Origin: Lyophyllum atratum
Taxonomy: Eukaryota; Basidiomycota; Agaricomycetes; Agaricales; Lyophyllaceae
Direction of reading: 5' to 3'
Assembly: GCA_014905825.1 (NCBI GenBank)
Contig: JACGCN010000044.1
Span: 186,001-250,000, forward strand
Length of the DNA stretch: 64,000 nucleotides
Part shown: piece after piece, positions 13,312-24,866 of the stretch
Numbering within the stretch: the stretch's first letter is position 1
Layout of the letters: each line of letters begins with the position of its first letter
Notes under the pieces: generated by a model
The model's database searches: none
What the model saw: the letters and a program-made list of their open reading frames with translations, nothing else
Told to the model about the DNA's origin: nothing
Program-made: the position numbers and the translations under genes

Positions 13312-14639
13312 AGAGTTGCACACCCACGTAGAAGGGGCAGAGAGTTGGTGCACAGTGCCCTTATGACTTGCACTAACTGATAAGGTATTACGGCTATTAT
13401 ATGTCTTCTAGAAGCCAGCCTGATTGGCATCAGGCTGTCAAGGTCAGAATGGCGGTCGAAACGGGGTGTTCTCTTCGGAGGTTGTGCTGTTCTCGGAAAC
13501 AATCAACGCCGGTCGACTTCATCAGGAGATTTCAGCAGTGTGCAGTCGAATCGAAGCACAAAAGAAGTTCCCATGTCATGGAGTTGAGTCTGCTGAGAAC
13601 TCGCTTTCAAGGGAGTCGGCAGCAGTAAAACCGCAGAACGGCCCGATGTCGAAGAGGATCAAGATTTCGTTGGAGCCCAAGGATCGGTGGCCACGCTCGA
13701 GCGTCCCAGTGGCAGAAATCGGTCAGTCAGTGAAGGTTGCTAGACGTAGACGATGATAAGTTTATAAGTGTGACTGTTGGTTAAGGTTGAACGTTGACGT
13801 TGGTCATTCAAGTTAAGTAGCGGCTCGGGCCTGCCCGAAGCCTGCCAGATCGGAGAGTCACTTGCTCGGGCATGTGCATGAACCACCACCTTCAAAGTTC
13901 ACCGAACCTTTTCACAGAACATTCCTTCCCTGGTCTGGGTTCATAGTACGACGACCGACTTGATTGGTGACTCAAAACCGCCTTTGACAAGAAAATTTAT
14001 GTGAAAAGACATGTTCACGCTATAGGAATTAACGACGGCGCAGCGATCATCATGTTCAAAACCCGTACGAGGCGCGTATACACAGATGTCATGCAACTGA
14101 CGCTCAGTCACTTATTTCTTCACATCATTTCATAGCCTATTGACACTCCGTAGCCTATGGGATCTCCCTATTCTAGATACTCTTCTCTCTCGCGCTCATC
14201 TCGTTCATGACGGTGGAAAGCCCAAAAGCACGAGATGCCGCTTCAACGACCAAAAAACTCGTCGGAAAAGGCTTAGATACACTCGGATAACAAGACAACA
14301 TCTGATCATAGTACGCAACGCAAATACTTCTATAGCTCAAAGAGCGACTAATCTCTTCAAATTGTGTAGGGAAGGCACCAGAGTCGAAATTCGTCCTAGC
14401 ACTGTAGCGATTCAGTCTCGGAGCTCAGCCCTCAGCCCTCGTACCCCATGTTTGGTCTAGGTTCTCCCGAAACTTTATGAGTCTCTTTTTTTCCTGGGAC
14501 CGTTTCTCATCGCTGAAATGGAGATGGTACCAGACTATGATCTACAACCATACACTCCTTCATCGTGATCACAGCCAAATATGTATCTACAGGCGAAACG
14601 TATATCCATGCCAGACCCTGCTGACCCGGTTCACCATGA
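13312..14639. other. 1.3 kb intergenic region, no gene seen
   Basis: Contains the monooxygenase promoter on the left and the GTPase 3' end on the right. Several frames of about 100 codons exist on the plus strand (13424-13756, 14140-14460), but their composition is random-looking and they lack recognisable motifs. Confidence 0.45.
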
Positions 14640-15958
14640 TTACAGTCCAAACACTCCGTCAATGGCCCTTCCAATCATAGCGAATAATCCTCCGCCGTTT
14701 CCATGGTTACGCTGCCTTTGCAATTCTCCCAGCTGCCGCAGGATGTCTACCTTGTCTGCAGCTGAAACAGAGGTTGTTTCAGCAAGGCGACGCTCAAGGT
14801 CCTGGACTTGCTGCTGGTGTGCTAAGGTAGCTCGTTCAGTTCTCCTCCTCGAAGATTCTGTGAGTTCTTGCATGTGCTGCTCCAGTCGAGCTTTCTCCTC
14901 GTTATAACTGGAGGCCAACTTCTCAGAGTCTGCTTGCACTCGGTTCAACTGTTCCATCAGCCTCTTCGACTCTATCTCAAGCTCCTTTCTTGTTTCCTCA
15001 TCTCGGGTCCTGATCGCTTCTGTACCTAGATATCAGCATAAGCAACAACAAATGAAATTATTCTCGGACCTTTCATTTCTTCTTGGAGAGCCCTCATTTC
15101 TTTTCTATGCTTCTGCACTTGTGCCATCAGCTCACGGTTGAGCTCGGCCCCAGCTGCCGTCTCAGAGATCTCCTTCCCCTCTACAACAAGCTCTCGCTGG
15201 ATGCGAAGCGAGAGCGGATGGTTACTGAGCAAGTGTCCGATAATTTTCTGAGCTGACTCCAGCGTGTTCTGGTGGCGCAAGATTTGGGCACCTTTCTCGA
15301 GGACAGGTTTAAAGAACATATCCTCGCTAATCAGCTCAGCTTCCCGGGCTTCACCAACCTCTGCGCTAACCTCTCCCCACATGTTTGTCACAATGACGAC
15401 GTTTTTTAAAGTGCTCTCTCCGCACAGTTCCCGGAACATCCTAAAGTTCCTCGTCGAGATACCTCCCATCCTGAAGTCTGAGATGCGGTGGATATAGATT
15501 ACGCCCGCTAGCTTCTTGCCATTTTCGTACCTGTCACGGCGTAAAGCATTTCCTTCCTTGGGTGACAATATATTGAAGATGCTCACGCTGTTGCTAGGAA
15601 CGCTGCGATCATCCTCAGGACATCTGCATCGCTTTTTGTCGTGTCGTCAAAACCAGGGGTGTCGATGAGATTAACGCGTCGACCATCTATCTTGAAAGGG
15701 GTGGCGACTTGAACGATGCTGGTGCAAGATTGTAATCCCCGTCCAATCCTCAGGTTCGAGCCGCTGAGCAGGTTGATGAACTAATTAAATTGGAGCTGTA
15801 AAGTGTAAGTGCATCGTCGAAAAACTGCTTAACGAACTGTGGTTTTCCCGCTTCCTGTAGCGCCCATAATGCTAACGGAATTCTTCATTCAATATGAGGT
15901 CTAATCGTCTGTAGAACAGGATGACTTACGCAATGGTGATCTCAGCCTGATCATCCAT
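14640..15958 (-). CDS. AIG1-like P-loop GTPase with coiled-coil tail
   Basis: Small GTPase-domain protein of the kind found in many copies in mushroom genomes (AIG1/septin-like G domain). Exons start at ATG 15958 (MDDQAEITIA). The P-loop IMGATGSGKTTFI is assembled across two introns. LRIGRGLQSCTSIVQVA supplies the switch I Thr region, VNLIDTPGFDD is G3, and NVVIVTNMWGEV carries a G4-like TNxW in place of TKxD. The C-terminal third (after about 15060) is a strongly charged coiled coil (EETRKELEIESKRL, EKARLEQHMQEL) ending in a Gly-rich, weakly hydrophobic tail (GGLFAMIGRAIDGVFGL). Its role is unknown; a membrane-associated assembling GTPase would fit. Splicing restores every G motif in frame, so the model is solid. 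Confidence 0.85.
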
Positions 15959-16453
15959 TATGTGTGTCTGTGTAATATGTATTTAATCCGCGTTTCATCC
16001 CGCCGACCCTTACGCACGTACCGCATGGTGGCCATCCGAAGATATGACACTATTGCTGCAAGGGTGAAATGAATCAGCACATGACAGGTATTATTCTGAT
16101 AAACACAAACCGAACTTCGACCTCGGAGTCGTTCGGGAGGTCTTTCGCAGAGACCATCATGGGAGCAACTATCGGGGAAGCAATAGAGGTGGCGAATCGC
16201 ATAGAAAAGGGGAGGTTTGAAGTTCAGCAGCCTCCGCAGCGCCTACCTTTATCTGATTCCGCCAACGAGGTGGCCTCGTGGCTGCCTATCTCAATATACG
16301 TTGACGCGATGCCGATATAAATTTCATGAACTTCAAAGATGATACTGCAACAAAGATGCACTATGTACAAAACCATATTGAGAACCAGCCTCAATGGGTT
16401 GGAAAAGCATAGCATCAGGGTCGAGGTGCGAGGATAAGGGTGGTAAAAGAATG

Positions 16454-17029
16454 TCAAAATCTGTGAGAGGTAAGACTGGCGGAGGGTGTAATTAGGGGGC
16501 AATGAGCTCACCTGCCAGTGTACTGGTACTCGAGATCGCGACGTGGCGGCCGAGCAGGGGGTACTCGTGGCTGGGGTTCTGGAACGATCGGAAGTCCCCG
16601 AATATGGGGCTGTGGGTTGGGGTGATATCGGATTGGAACGGCAGGGGCTGCCTCTCGAGGCCCTTGATGCGTTGGCTGAGGAAGCCGCTTTTCCATCCGT
16701 CGTAAAACATGAGACTGTGGCGCAACAGTAGGGCGGGTATGGTATTCATGCGAGTTAGGAGGGATATCATCACTTCCATGGCGCTTTCGTTGTGCTGGTC
16801 GCCGTCCGAGTGATAGCTCTTCGGGGTATTTGCGTCCATGCCGGGGTGAATGGGCTCTATCCCTTTCAAGGATCGCAGCGAGTTCTGCGGCAGCTAAGCG
16901 CCTCGCCTCTTCCTGTTGCTGGTACTTGCGAGCCTCAGAGCACTTCCTTTCCTCTTCCAGTGCCGCCTTGAGCTGTGCAGAGCGTTCAGCCGCGTCTAGC
17001 CGCTGCATTTCTTGTCGATGGTTATGCAT
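16454..17029 (-). CDS. Hypothetical charged Arg/Pro/His-rich protein, start uncertain
   Basis: A long open frame codes a charged helical part (MHNHRQEMQRLDAAERS, then Glu/Arg/Ala-rich coiled coil) followed by a Pro/Arg/His-rich disordered part (QPHIRGLPIVPEPQP) ending in LEYQYTG. A GTGAGC donor there suggests a last short exon (SLTSHRF, stop 16454). Upstream of the first ATG (17029) the frame stays open as far as about 17280, with Cys-rich sequence (CSIPTCYF, YTCKSGLYSGGLFC) but no ATG, so a 5' exon is probably missing from the model. I do not recognise the family. It lies upstream of the GTPase on the same strand. Confidence 0.4.
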
Positions 17030-18425
17030 CACGTCATCAGCCACGGAGCGGGACACGCGAAACACGCCTTCGCAGAAGAGGCCCCCGGAGTATAACCCGG
17101 ATTTGCAGGTATACTGGCCAGGCGCGGCTTGAGGTGGGTTAGGGAAATAGCAGGTAGGGATACTACATTTTACGTGACGCGGTGGCCAGGTAGACGGGAG
17201 CGTGGGAGGATATTTCGCCTTGGATTTAGATATTGAAGGGAAAGCTAGATGCGTGGAATATAAATGAGCAATGGAACAGAACTTGATGATGAAATCAGTG
17301 ACCTACATGGCATTTGAGAGTGATTATTTAAATAATGAGGGAGCGTGAGGGAAGTCCTTGAGACTTGAAGGAGTCAAAAATGAGGGAGAGGTATTCTGGG
17401 GTTCGCGACAGTCGAAATTCCTGGCCTTTATACAGAGCGGCTGCGCTTTGACCAGATGAAGAAGCGGGAAGGAGATATTTAGATGGTGGCAGTGACATGA
17501 GAATATAATGGCAGGCGCAAAGTGGCCAGACGACGTGCTCAATGGAAACACGTTATTTGGAATGGCCACCCAGGCGGCCAAGGAACGCTCGATCACCGAT
17601 TACGAAGACGCATGGCCCGAGCCATTGTAACAAAGGAAGATATAAATATTGGCCATATGTTCAATACATTGCCAAAATAGCCAGATAACCATGCCACTGG
17701 TCGTCCAACGGTGGCCCAAGCGTAGACTCTAGGAAGGGAACCAAAAGAACAGGCTCATCACCAGAGTAAATATGCTCTAGAACCCGGAAAACACGTACAG
17801 AGGTTCGTGGTTAAAACCATGTGTGGTACCGCTCGTTTGAAACATTGAATATGGAAGCAGCGGGCTCTTGGCCCCTAGAGCAAACTCTCCACTGGTGACT
17901 CCATTGCCGCCAAGGTGTAGGCCATTTACCCTGGATCCTACTTCACGTTCAAAAACAGACGCGGATTCGGATTTCCAAGCATTTTTGGCTCTGATACGGC
18001 TCCGCATATGACCCAAAGTATGTTTTTAGTCGTAGCACCACCAGCACCACCAAGGAGGATAACTTCCGTCCCGCAGCAATATTAGAGGTGCCAGCAACTT
18101 GAAAGATCCAGGCTATAGTTCAATATGGTTAGGGGGTGCCATGGCCTGGCAGCGAATAAACGGAGGGTAAAATGTGAACGCTGTGGAAGATCCTACTCTA
18201 ATAGAATCCGCAGAGGCGCAAACCGCGGTTGTCCATTTGTAGACGGCCAGGACAAGTACTATGAGACCACTGAGAGCGCTTGGCCGTAAGTTGTTGAAGA
18301 ATCCGAGTGGTGACATGTGGCGATGCCCTTGTTTCTCAAGATCTTGATGAGCAAACAGTCCGAACGTAGTCTGAACTCCGCCACAACTCCGGCTCCGAAT
18401 CCATGCAACGGTCAACCCTCGGACA
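17030..18425. other. Intergenic region, possibly with a missed 5' exon
   Basis: The left 250 bases may hold the upstream exon of the charged hypothetical protein. Elsewhere only short frames occur. The right end is the upstream region of the Rai1 gene. Confidence 0.4.
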
Positions 18426-20045
18426 ATGTCTAAAAGACCCATTTCTCATCTTCTGAACGACGAAGCGGAAAACGGACCAGATGCCCAAGTAACGGTGGAA
18501 TCATTGTCGCGGCCCTCTAGGCGCCCAAGACTTGATGATCCTTCAGATGCTAATTCTATCCTCCACACATCGCTTGCATACCCAAATACCTCACGACCGA
18601 CGACAAGACAAACACCTTTTCAGCAGCCCACGCAGGTCCTTTCCTTTTCATACACTCCTTCACGCACGCTGGAGTTCACCGACTCTGCTCTGCGCTACTT
18701 CGTGGAGCCGCCCCTGGGTGCGAAGCTTGCGTATGGCTACGAACGATGGGCGCGGAAGCCGGACAGTCGAGGAAGGATCGATGGCCTTCTTCAAGCATTT
18801 TCGAAAGCGAAAGATTTGTCCGGCGTGCCGTTGCAGGATGTGGGTGTTGTTGCTTGGCGAGGTGTCATGACCAGGTCTGTTAATTGAGTTTGCGAGAGCG
18901 AATTGCAAACTGACGCGATATTTGATTGAGGGAGGATATTAACCTCGCCCTATGAAGAGAGAGAAGGGTGGGAGCTCAATGTTATGTCCGTGGATGGTAC
19001 GCTGTACTTCGAAGAGCACCTATCTGAGGCACGCCTTAAGGAGAAGTAAGACGCCTTGATAGGGCTTCCCGTTCTCTTGCTGACCTCGGAATCTTGTAGA
19101 AATGATATGGAACCCCGCCACCGCCTTCAGTCGTATTATGGATACGCCTTTGAATCCTACTGCACGTCGGAAGCCCCGTCTCGCAAGATTTCGCTAAATC
19201 CGAACGATCCTGTTGGTTGGGGAGGTGACGTGGATACAAATGTACAATGGTGTAGTGTCGTCCGGACTAAGCTGGGAAACACGAGATTGCTAATTGGGGG
19301 AGAAGTCGATTGTGTTCGCGGTGGGTTCTCGCGCCATATGCCACCATCCACTTCCTCGCGTTCTGATGGCAACCATAAAGGAAAATATACCCATCAAACT
19401 GACACATTTGTTGAGCTCAAGACATCGCTTGTCATTCGTGGACCTTACGATGAAGCGAAGTTTGAGAAGTATGTATGTCAGTCTGAGGTGAAACGCGCTG
19501 ACTCATGCCCATTCCAGAAAACTGCTCAAATTTTATTTTCAATCGTTCCTGCTCGGAGTTCCCGTGGGTGTCCCATTACATGAATATGGAGTCCCAGCTG
19601 ACTGGCAACGCAGGAAATTTTGGTCGGGTTTCGCACACCGTCAGGCGTCGTGACAACTACCCAGTCATTCAAAACAATTCAGATACCGCGTTTGGTACGC
19701 GGGAAGCCGGGCGCATGGGATCCCCTCATATGCTTAGATTGGGGACACAACTTTCTATCCTTCTTGAAGGATGTGGTCAGCAGGGAGGCTTCTCAAGACG
19801 CGTCTGTCTGGCGTGTGAAATTTACCCCTCAGGAAGGCGTTACTGTTGAAATCCTGGACCCAATTGGCGTGGAGGACGTTAAGGCGGGTGAGGATAGAGT
19901 TGGCTTCCTGCCGACATGGTATTGGGATCAATTACAGGCGAATAGCACCCACAACGACCCCCTGACTCACGATGCCAAAGATAGGGCGACGCCTGACAGG
20001 CGGCTTGCGGAAGTGTCGGCGGCACACGCTGGGTGGCAGATATGA
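18426..20045 (+). CDS. RAI1: Rai1/DXO-family decapping and pyrophosphohydrolase enzyme
   Basis: Member of the Rai1/DXO (Dom3Z) family, which removes incomplete or non-canonical 5' caps from RNA and, as Rai1, stabilises the nuclear 5'-3' exonuclease Rat1. The protein starts MSKRPISHLLNDEAENGPD. Visible family blocks are DSALRYFVEPPLGAKLAYGY, IDGLLQAF, VVAWRGVMTRILTSPYE, GWELNVMSVDGTLYFEEH, YYGYAFESYC, LLIGGEVDCVRG (acidic metal ligand motif), FVELKTS (catalytic ExK motif), KKLLKFYFQSFLLGVP, and a GFLPTWYWDQL near the C-terminus. At least five short introns join these blocks in frame. The last 25 residues are less typical, so the stop at 20045 might follow an unmodelled intron. Expected in the nucleus. 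Confidence 0.9.
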
Positions 20046-20579
20046 AGTCTATGTAGCAGAGTGTAACTTTGTATATACGTGCCCAGCCCTGGATCAGAAG
20101 AAAAGGTACCGATTCGACAGATTTACAAGGAGAAATCAATTCGCCCTCGAGGTGTTGAGGTCATCCAGACGGGTCATCTGATATGATCTGATCTTCCACA
20201 TATGGCATTCATGACAAAAGGGCGGCGCATATGGGATACAGAGAACGTGCAGGACAGCCGTACATGAGGATTTTTCTGTAGATATGTTCAGGGATCGGCG
20301 GGCTCGGTGTAATAGACAGAAGCCCGTGGGACAAATTTAATTCATTTGGCGAGCGGAAGACCGGCACATGGATCCGGCGTGGACTTGTAAGCCGAAACCC
20401 GGAAGAAGCCGATACGCGTCGTCGCGTTTGACACAGCTCCCAGACGGCTCTCACCTCTCCCCGCCGACAACCTCCCGCCCTCAACGCGCTCTACGGTCTC
20501 GAACCCCTTCTCCACGCCGTCCTCAGTGACGAGCTCTTGTTGCCGGTCAGCATATATTGTATCCCGACTACACGCGTAA
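20046..20579. other. Intergenic region
   Basis: Between two plus-strand genes; holds the Rai1 3' region and the promoter of the Whi5/Nrm1-like gene. Nothing else was recognised. Confidence 0.45.
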
Positions 20580-22563
20580 ATGGCGACTCCGTCGTCCTCA
20601 GCCACGTCGCCATCCCCGCCCATGACCTACCTTCAACACTCTTCTGGGCCATCCCAGCCCATCACATCCGCGTACACAGACCCTATGGAGAAGGAGCAGA
20701 GAGAGAGAGCTATTCAGAAGTTCATGGCCAGGGCTGAAATCTCTACCGTACGTTTTTATCCATTTTTCGACGCGTCGTTGGAGCTTGTATGCGGAATCGA
20801 ATCGGCTTGTAGTGCAACACACCCTGTAGCCGCCGTTGTTGCGATTTTTTTTCTTTATTCATTTGCACCTAGTGCTGCCCCAGCTCCGTGCTCCGGATTA
20901 CAGTCTGAGACCCTTGCCCTAATGCTTCTCGCATTTTCAGATTACTCGCGGCTTGCGAACTCGCCTATCTTATGCGTCTTACAAGGCGGCTCACAACATC
21001 CACCACGTTCCTCTGCGCGACCTTGAAGCCCAGAGCCAAACCCAGAGCCAGAGCGCCTCCTTTTCCCGCACCATCGCCGCCAAGCGTAAAGCAGCCGGTA
21101 ACAACAACTACTATAACAATCCTGCTACGCAAGGGCCACACGGTATGAGTGCTGGACCCAGCTCTCTACGCAGAGGTGGCTCGGGAAGCATGCTACCGCC
21201 ATCCACCACCTCGTCCCCTCGGACCTACTATCCCGCGGTCAACGGGAGCGCATACGCCACAACGAGTAATTATGACCCAGGTTCCAGCTCTAGAGCTGCG
21301 AACCTGAATCAGAGCTTGTACACTTCTATTCTAGCCCCGCCGATGACGAAACAGGCCAGGACCATCCACAATGCAGCGGATCCTCCAGTGCCTGCTTCCT
21401 CGAGACCACTGGCGTCACCCAGGGCGCGTGCGCAAAAACCGGTCTCGCGGAGTACTGCGGAAGCCACCCGCTCTCATGCTAAGAGTAGAAAACTAGACCA
21501 TCCGGCTAGTCCACATTCGCCGAACGCGCGTAAGGTCAAACGTACGCCGACCGACAAGGGCAAGCACAAGCGGCAGCGGACCTCCGATATGGACGTGGAT
21601 GTCGATGGGGACGTCGACATGAAAGCAGCTGCCACTTTGACCTCCCTCCTCTTGCACCATAGACCCTCTATCACAGGTAGTGCATCATCGCCCAGATCAA
21701 GTATTGATGGGTCCGAAGCTGGTTCGGCCTATTCGTACTCCCATTTTGCTCAAAGCTCCGCCCGTACTATAACAGCCGCAAGTCCTCCTGCTCCTGTTTC
21801 TGCCGCTGCTTCTACTTCCACTGTGACCGAGTCGTCCTTCCGGAACCTGACACCGCCGCCTGCTCAAGCCGCTGGGCCAGAGAAGGCCACCACCCCTCGT
21901 CCCGCACCTACCGACAATGAGGCTGCGAACCTCATGCTGTATCTCGCCACCTCTCCCTCCCCTGCGAGGCCCACGAACAAGGATTCCAAAGACCTAGCAG
22001 CATATCGAGCTTTAGGTGGCGGTCCGCCAGGGGTCTTACGCGACAAGGGGCGGGTGCTATTCGCTTCCGGTACAGGCGTAGAACCTACAGAGGCATCGAA
22101 GCCACAAGTGCTCGCTAGAGGCGGAGACACTAGTTTCACCTCCAGTATTTCGAGCATCGGCACAGAACTAGGTAGCGGAAGCTTTTCAGGAAACACGACT
22201 AGGACAACGCCCGCGTCTCCGCAACTGCTACCACCACAGCTTCTACCGCCTCCTTCCTTGCCATCGCAGAAACCTGCATTCGAGAGTCCATCCACTCATA
22301 AGGACGTGAACGAGAATCCTCGGCCGACTTATCCTCAGGGATCAGTGGAGTTCAACTTCAACGACTTTATCCATGGCTCTCCTTCTCCCTCACGAGGTCC
22401 AGTGGTGCAGGCGCCCAAGGCTAATCTGGGTCTAAGAGCAGATGTAGGACGAAAGTTGTTCGAAGAAGAACAGATGCGCCACGCCCTGAGCGGTGCTCAA
22501 AGTCCAGGGAAGCGGCGGGAAGAAAGAGCTCTTGGGGCGGGGATCGACCTAGTGCAGAGTTGA
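20580..22563 (+). CDS. Whi5/Nrm1-like G1/S transcription repressor
   Basis: Long, mostly disordered protein (exon 1 from 20580 to about 20748, then one large exon to 22563). Two short ordered blocks stand out. The first is LRTRLSYASYKAAHNI near the N-terminus, assembled across the intron. The second is AANLMLYLATSPSPAR in the middle, which fits the GTB motif with which Whi5 and Nrm1 bind the SBF/MBF transcription factors in ascomycetes. Around them are Ser/Pro/Thr-rich stretches with many SP/TP sites, expected for CDK control, basic patches (KVKRTPTDKGKHKRQR) that could be a nuclear signal, and a Gln/Leu/Pro segment. The inferred role is repression of G1/S genes until phosphorylated. Whi5 itself is poorly conserved in sequence, so the family call rests on the GTB-like motif. 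Confidence 0.62.
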
Positions 22564-23515
22564 CGCGAGCGAAGATCACATTTTTATTAAACCAGCGACA
22601 CACGGATCGACGAACATAGACATCGGGCGTCGCCAATCGGCTCTTCTCCCACCCTTCCTCCCTTTCTGTTGTACTAATCAAACGGAACCGCTGCACGTTG
22701 TAACATCAGCCAAATCATCAATATCACAGTACCAGTACCACCAAGCACTCCTTCCCTTCCAACCTGTAACCCGAATCAGTTCCTCAGCAAGTATCACCAG
22801 CACCTATCTATCTGACTCTCTTGTTCGTGTTTACGATCGATGACGAGAAATCTCAACACTTCCATAAATTGTTTCCGTAACGGCGTCAACGTCTTTTGTG
22901 TTTGGTTATGGCAACCCGAGGATGGACGGTCTCAATCTTCTCCACTTCAACATGTCTTTAGCGATCTTTATTCTGAATGTCCTCTCCTTCTCTACCTTCT
23001 CATATTGCCTCCTCTTCTTGATTTTTTTTCGTGATTGCTCAGACCCCTGATTTATCATTGTCCAGTTCCCCCTCCTTAGCTTTCCATCATTGGCTGGTCC
23101 GTTCAGCCGTTCCTTTCCTTCCAGCTTGTTTCTTGCCACGCGTTTTGTATAATACTAATTACGTCTCCTTGTTCCATGACGAAGCATCCTGGTTCTTTTC
23201 TCTTCGTGCATCGTGTCTCCATTCTTTCCAGTCTAGTTTCCCGTCAGAATCGAATCGCAGTTAAACTTTACAGTGGCACAGGTGACTGTTTCCTCGGGTC
23301 AACCCCGGTGGATTCGGTAATCATCAAGGGTCGAAATCTGTCGAAATCAACCTTTCTGCCTTCATAACGTACTTGTACTGGTTGCTTGTTGTCTCGCACC
23401 GTTGCTGAACCTTTTGCAGGGACTCTAGACCCGGTCGGTAGCTCATAAATTTCAGGGAAACGATTACGACTCCAGGCGACTCTCCACACCTGCTTTACGA
23501 TTTAACGAATTCAAC
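22564..23515. other. 950-base intergenic region
   Basis: Pyrimidine-rich on the plus strand, as is common for fungal promoters and leaders. Holds the 3' untranslated region of the preceding gene and the upstream region of the tetraspan gene. No exon was recognised. Confidence 0.45.
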
Positions 23516-24330
23516 ATGATTTATGACGTTCAGGCCATTATTCTGTCTTCGACCATGTTCACGGTGTTACTGCTGCAGTACGTGCATCATCATCAACTCC
23601 CGCTGAGTAGGTTCCGAATGGCTGACGCTGTACTTTTATCGCAGGATCCTTATCACGTTCTCGGTGCCTATGACCTCTTCGCTCTATTTTCTATCCAGTT
23701 CGCAGGCAGGAGGTGTACGCTTTGGCACGTGGGGTTGGTGTATCGATGAAGATGGGACGTGTTTGTCTCCTTTGCAGTACGTTTTCAAGATCTTAGGTCC
23801 ATCACATTGAATTTAGTGAATAGGCTGGGCTATACCTGGGAGCCTCAGATATCTATGCCCATCACCAATGCCCTCGTTTTCTACCCTATCAGTCAGCGTC
23901 GAGAGTGATTCCTCGCGCGTCAATTGTGCTCTGATCTAGACTTTGTAGCGGCCATTCTTACCTTCTTTTCTTTGCTATCGCTTCTGCCGATGGTGTTGAC
24001 TGGACGAACAGCTAAAACCAAGCGTGTGTTCTTGATTTTTGTGACGTCCTCTTTTTTTGCGTCGCTTCTTGCATTGATCTTTGCGATCGCGATGTGGAAT
24101 GTGGCACGGATTCGCTTTCACGAGGCAGGATTCGAAGCGAAGTTCGGCCCTCTCGTGCGTTATCATTGGGCAACCTGAGCTATTTTCCCTCATGATACTT
24201 GGTCTAATTGCAGCCTTGGATGTCTCTCGTTGCAACCATCTTACTCTTCGGCGCTGTGTTGGTTTCTCAGCGCACGATCTCAGGGATTGAGAGGAAATCT
24301 GCGCTTTATACCGACACCAGTTTGACATAG
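23516..24330 (+). CDS. SUR7/PalI (claudin-like) four-helix membrane protein
   Basis: Five exons from ATG 23516 give a compact protein with four membrane segments: one at the N-terminus (IILSSTMFTVLLLQ), then NFVAAILTFFSLLSLLPMVL, VFLIFVTSSFFASLLALIF and WMSLVATILLFGAVLV. The first extracellular loop has the family signature GVRFGTWGWCIDEDGTC, a Gly-x-Trp-Gly-x-Cys ... Cys pattern like that of claudins and Sur7/Rim9/PalI proteins. These act at the plasma membrane in eisosome-like patches, cell-wall integrity or pH sensing. Introns are about 50-60 bases; each join keeps the frame and the helix pattern. Stop at 24328-24330 after a short polar tail. Which subfamily (Sur7, PalI/Rim9 or Fmp45) cannot be told. 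Confidence 0.82.
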
Positions 24331-24736
24331 GTGGTATAGGCTGACATACATACATACAACTCCAGTCCTTGATGCGGGGGATCATGGGGGATCATATTTG
24401 TTTAGCGGGATTGGGGAAGGATGAACTTGGCTCCGGTTCCGGGAGGAGGCGCGTTTATGTCTTGGCAGATCGGTAAATGAAGCTCAATGTGAGCCTTACT
24501 GCATCGTAGTAGCTCGTAGTAGGTGTTACAAGACGTTCTTGACTTGACTCAATGTCGGCAATAAACGGTCCGTCCATGGCTCGGCCCGCCACTCCGCAGA
24601 TTATTATTATGGACGCCGCCCATCATCTCCTTACTCACCCAGCCCATCGCTTGCGGGGACGTGGGGCTTTCCCTAGCTTCCCCACATGATGCCACCCGGT
24701 TTTTCGGCTGAACAGTGCATAAAGGGGTTACCGAAG

Positions 24737-24745
24737 TATATATAG
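24737..24745 (+). promoter_or_regulatory. TATA box upstream of the MFS transporter
   Basis: TATATATAG lies 130 bases before the transporter ATG and 400 bases after the previous gene, so it fits a core promoter with a leader of about 90 bases. Confidence 0.45.
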
Positions 24746-24866
24746 CCTCCACCCAGACTCGACGTCTTGTGAAGTGCTTCCTTGGAACCAGCAGGATCAC
24801 CACTACCTCGCCGGCTTTGGCTTCAGTGCTGCTGGCTTTCCATAGTAAAACTCATCTCCCTCAAGA

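Noticed and set aside
13424..13756. Plus-strand frame of 110 codons upstream of the monooxygenase
   Set aside because: No motif, no intron logic and composition like random sequence.
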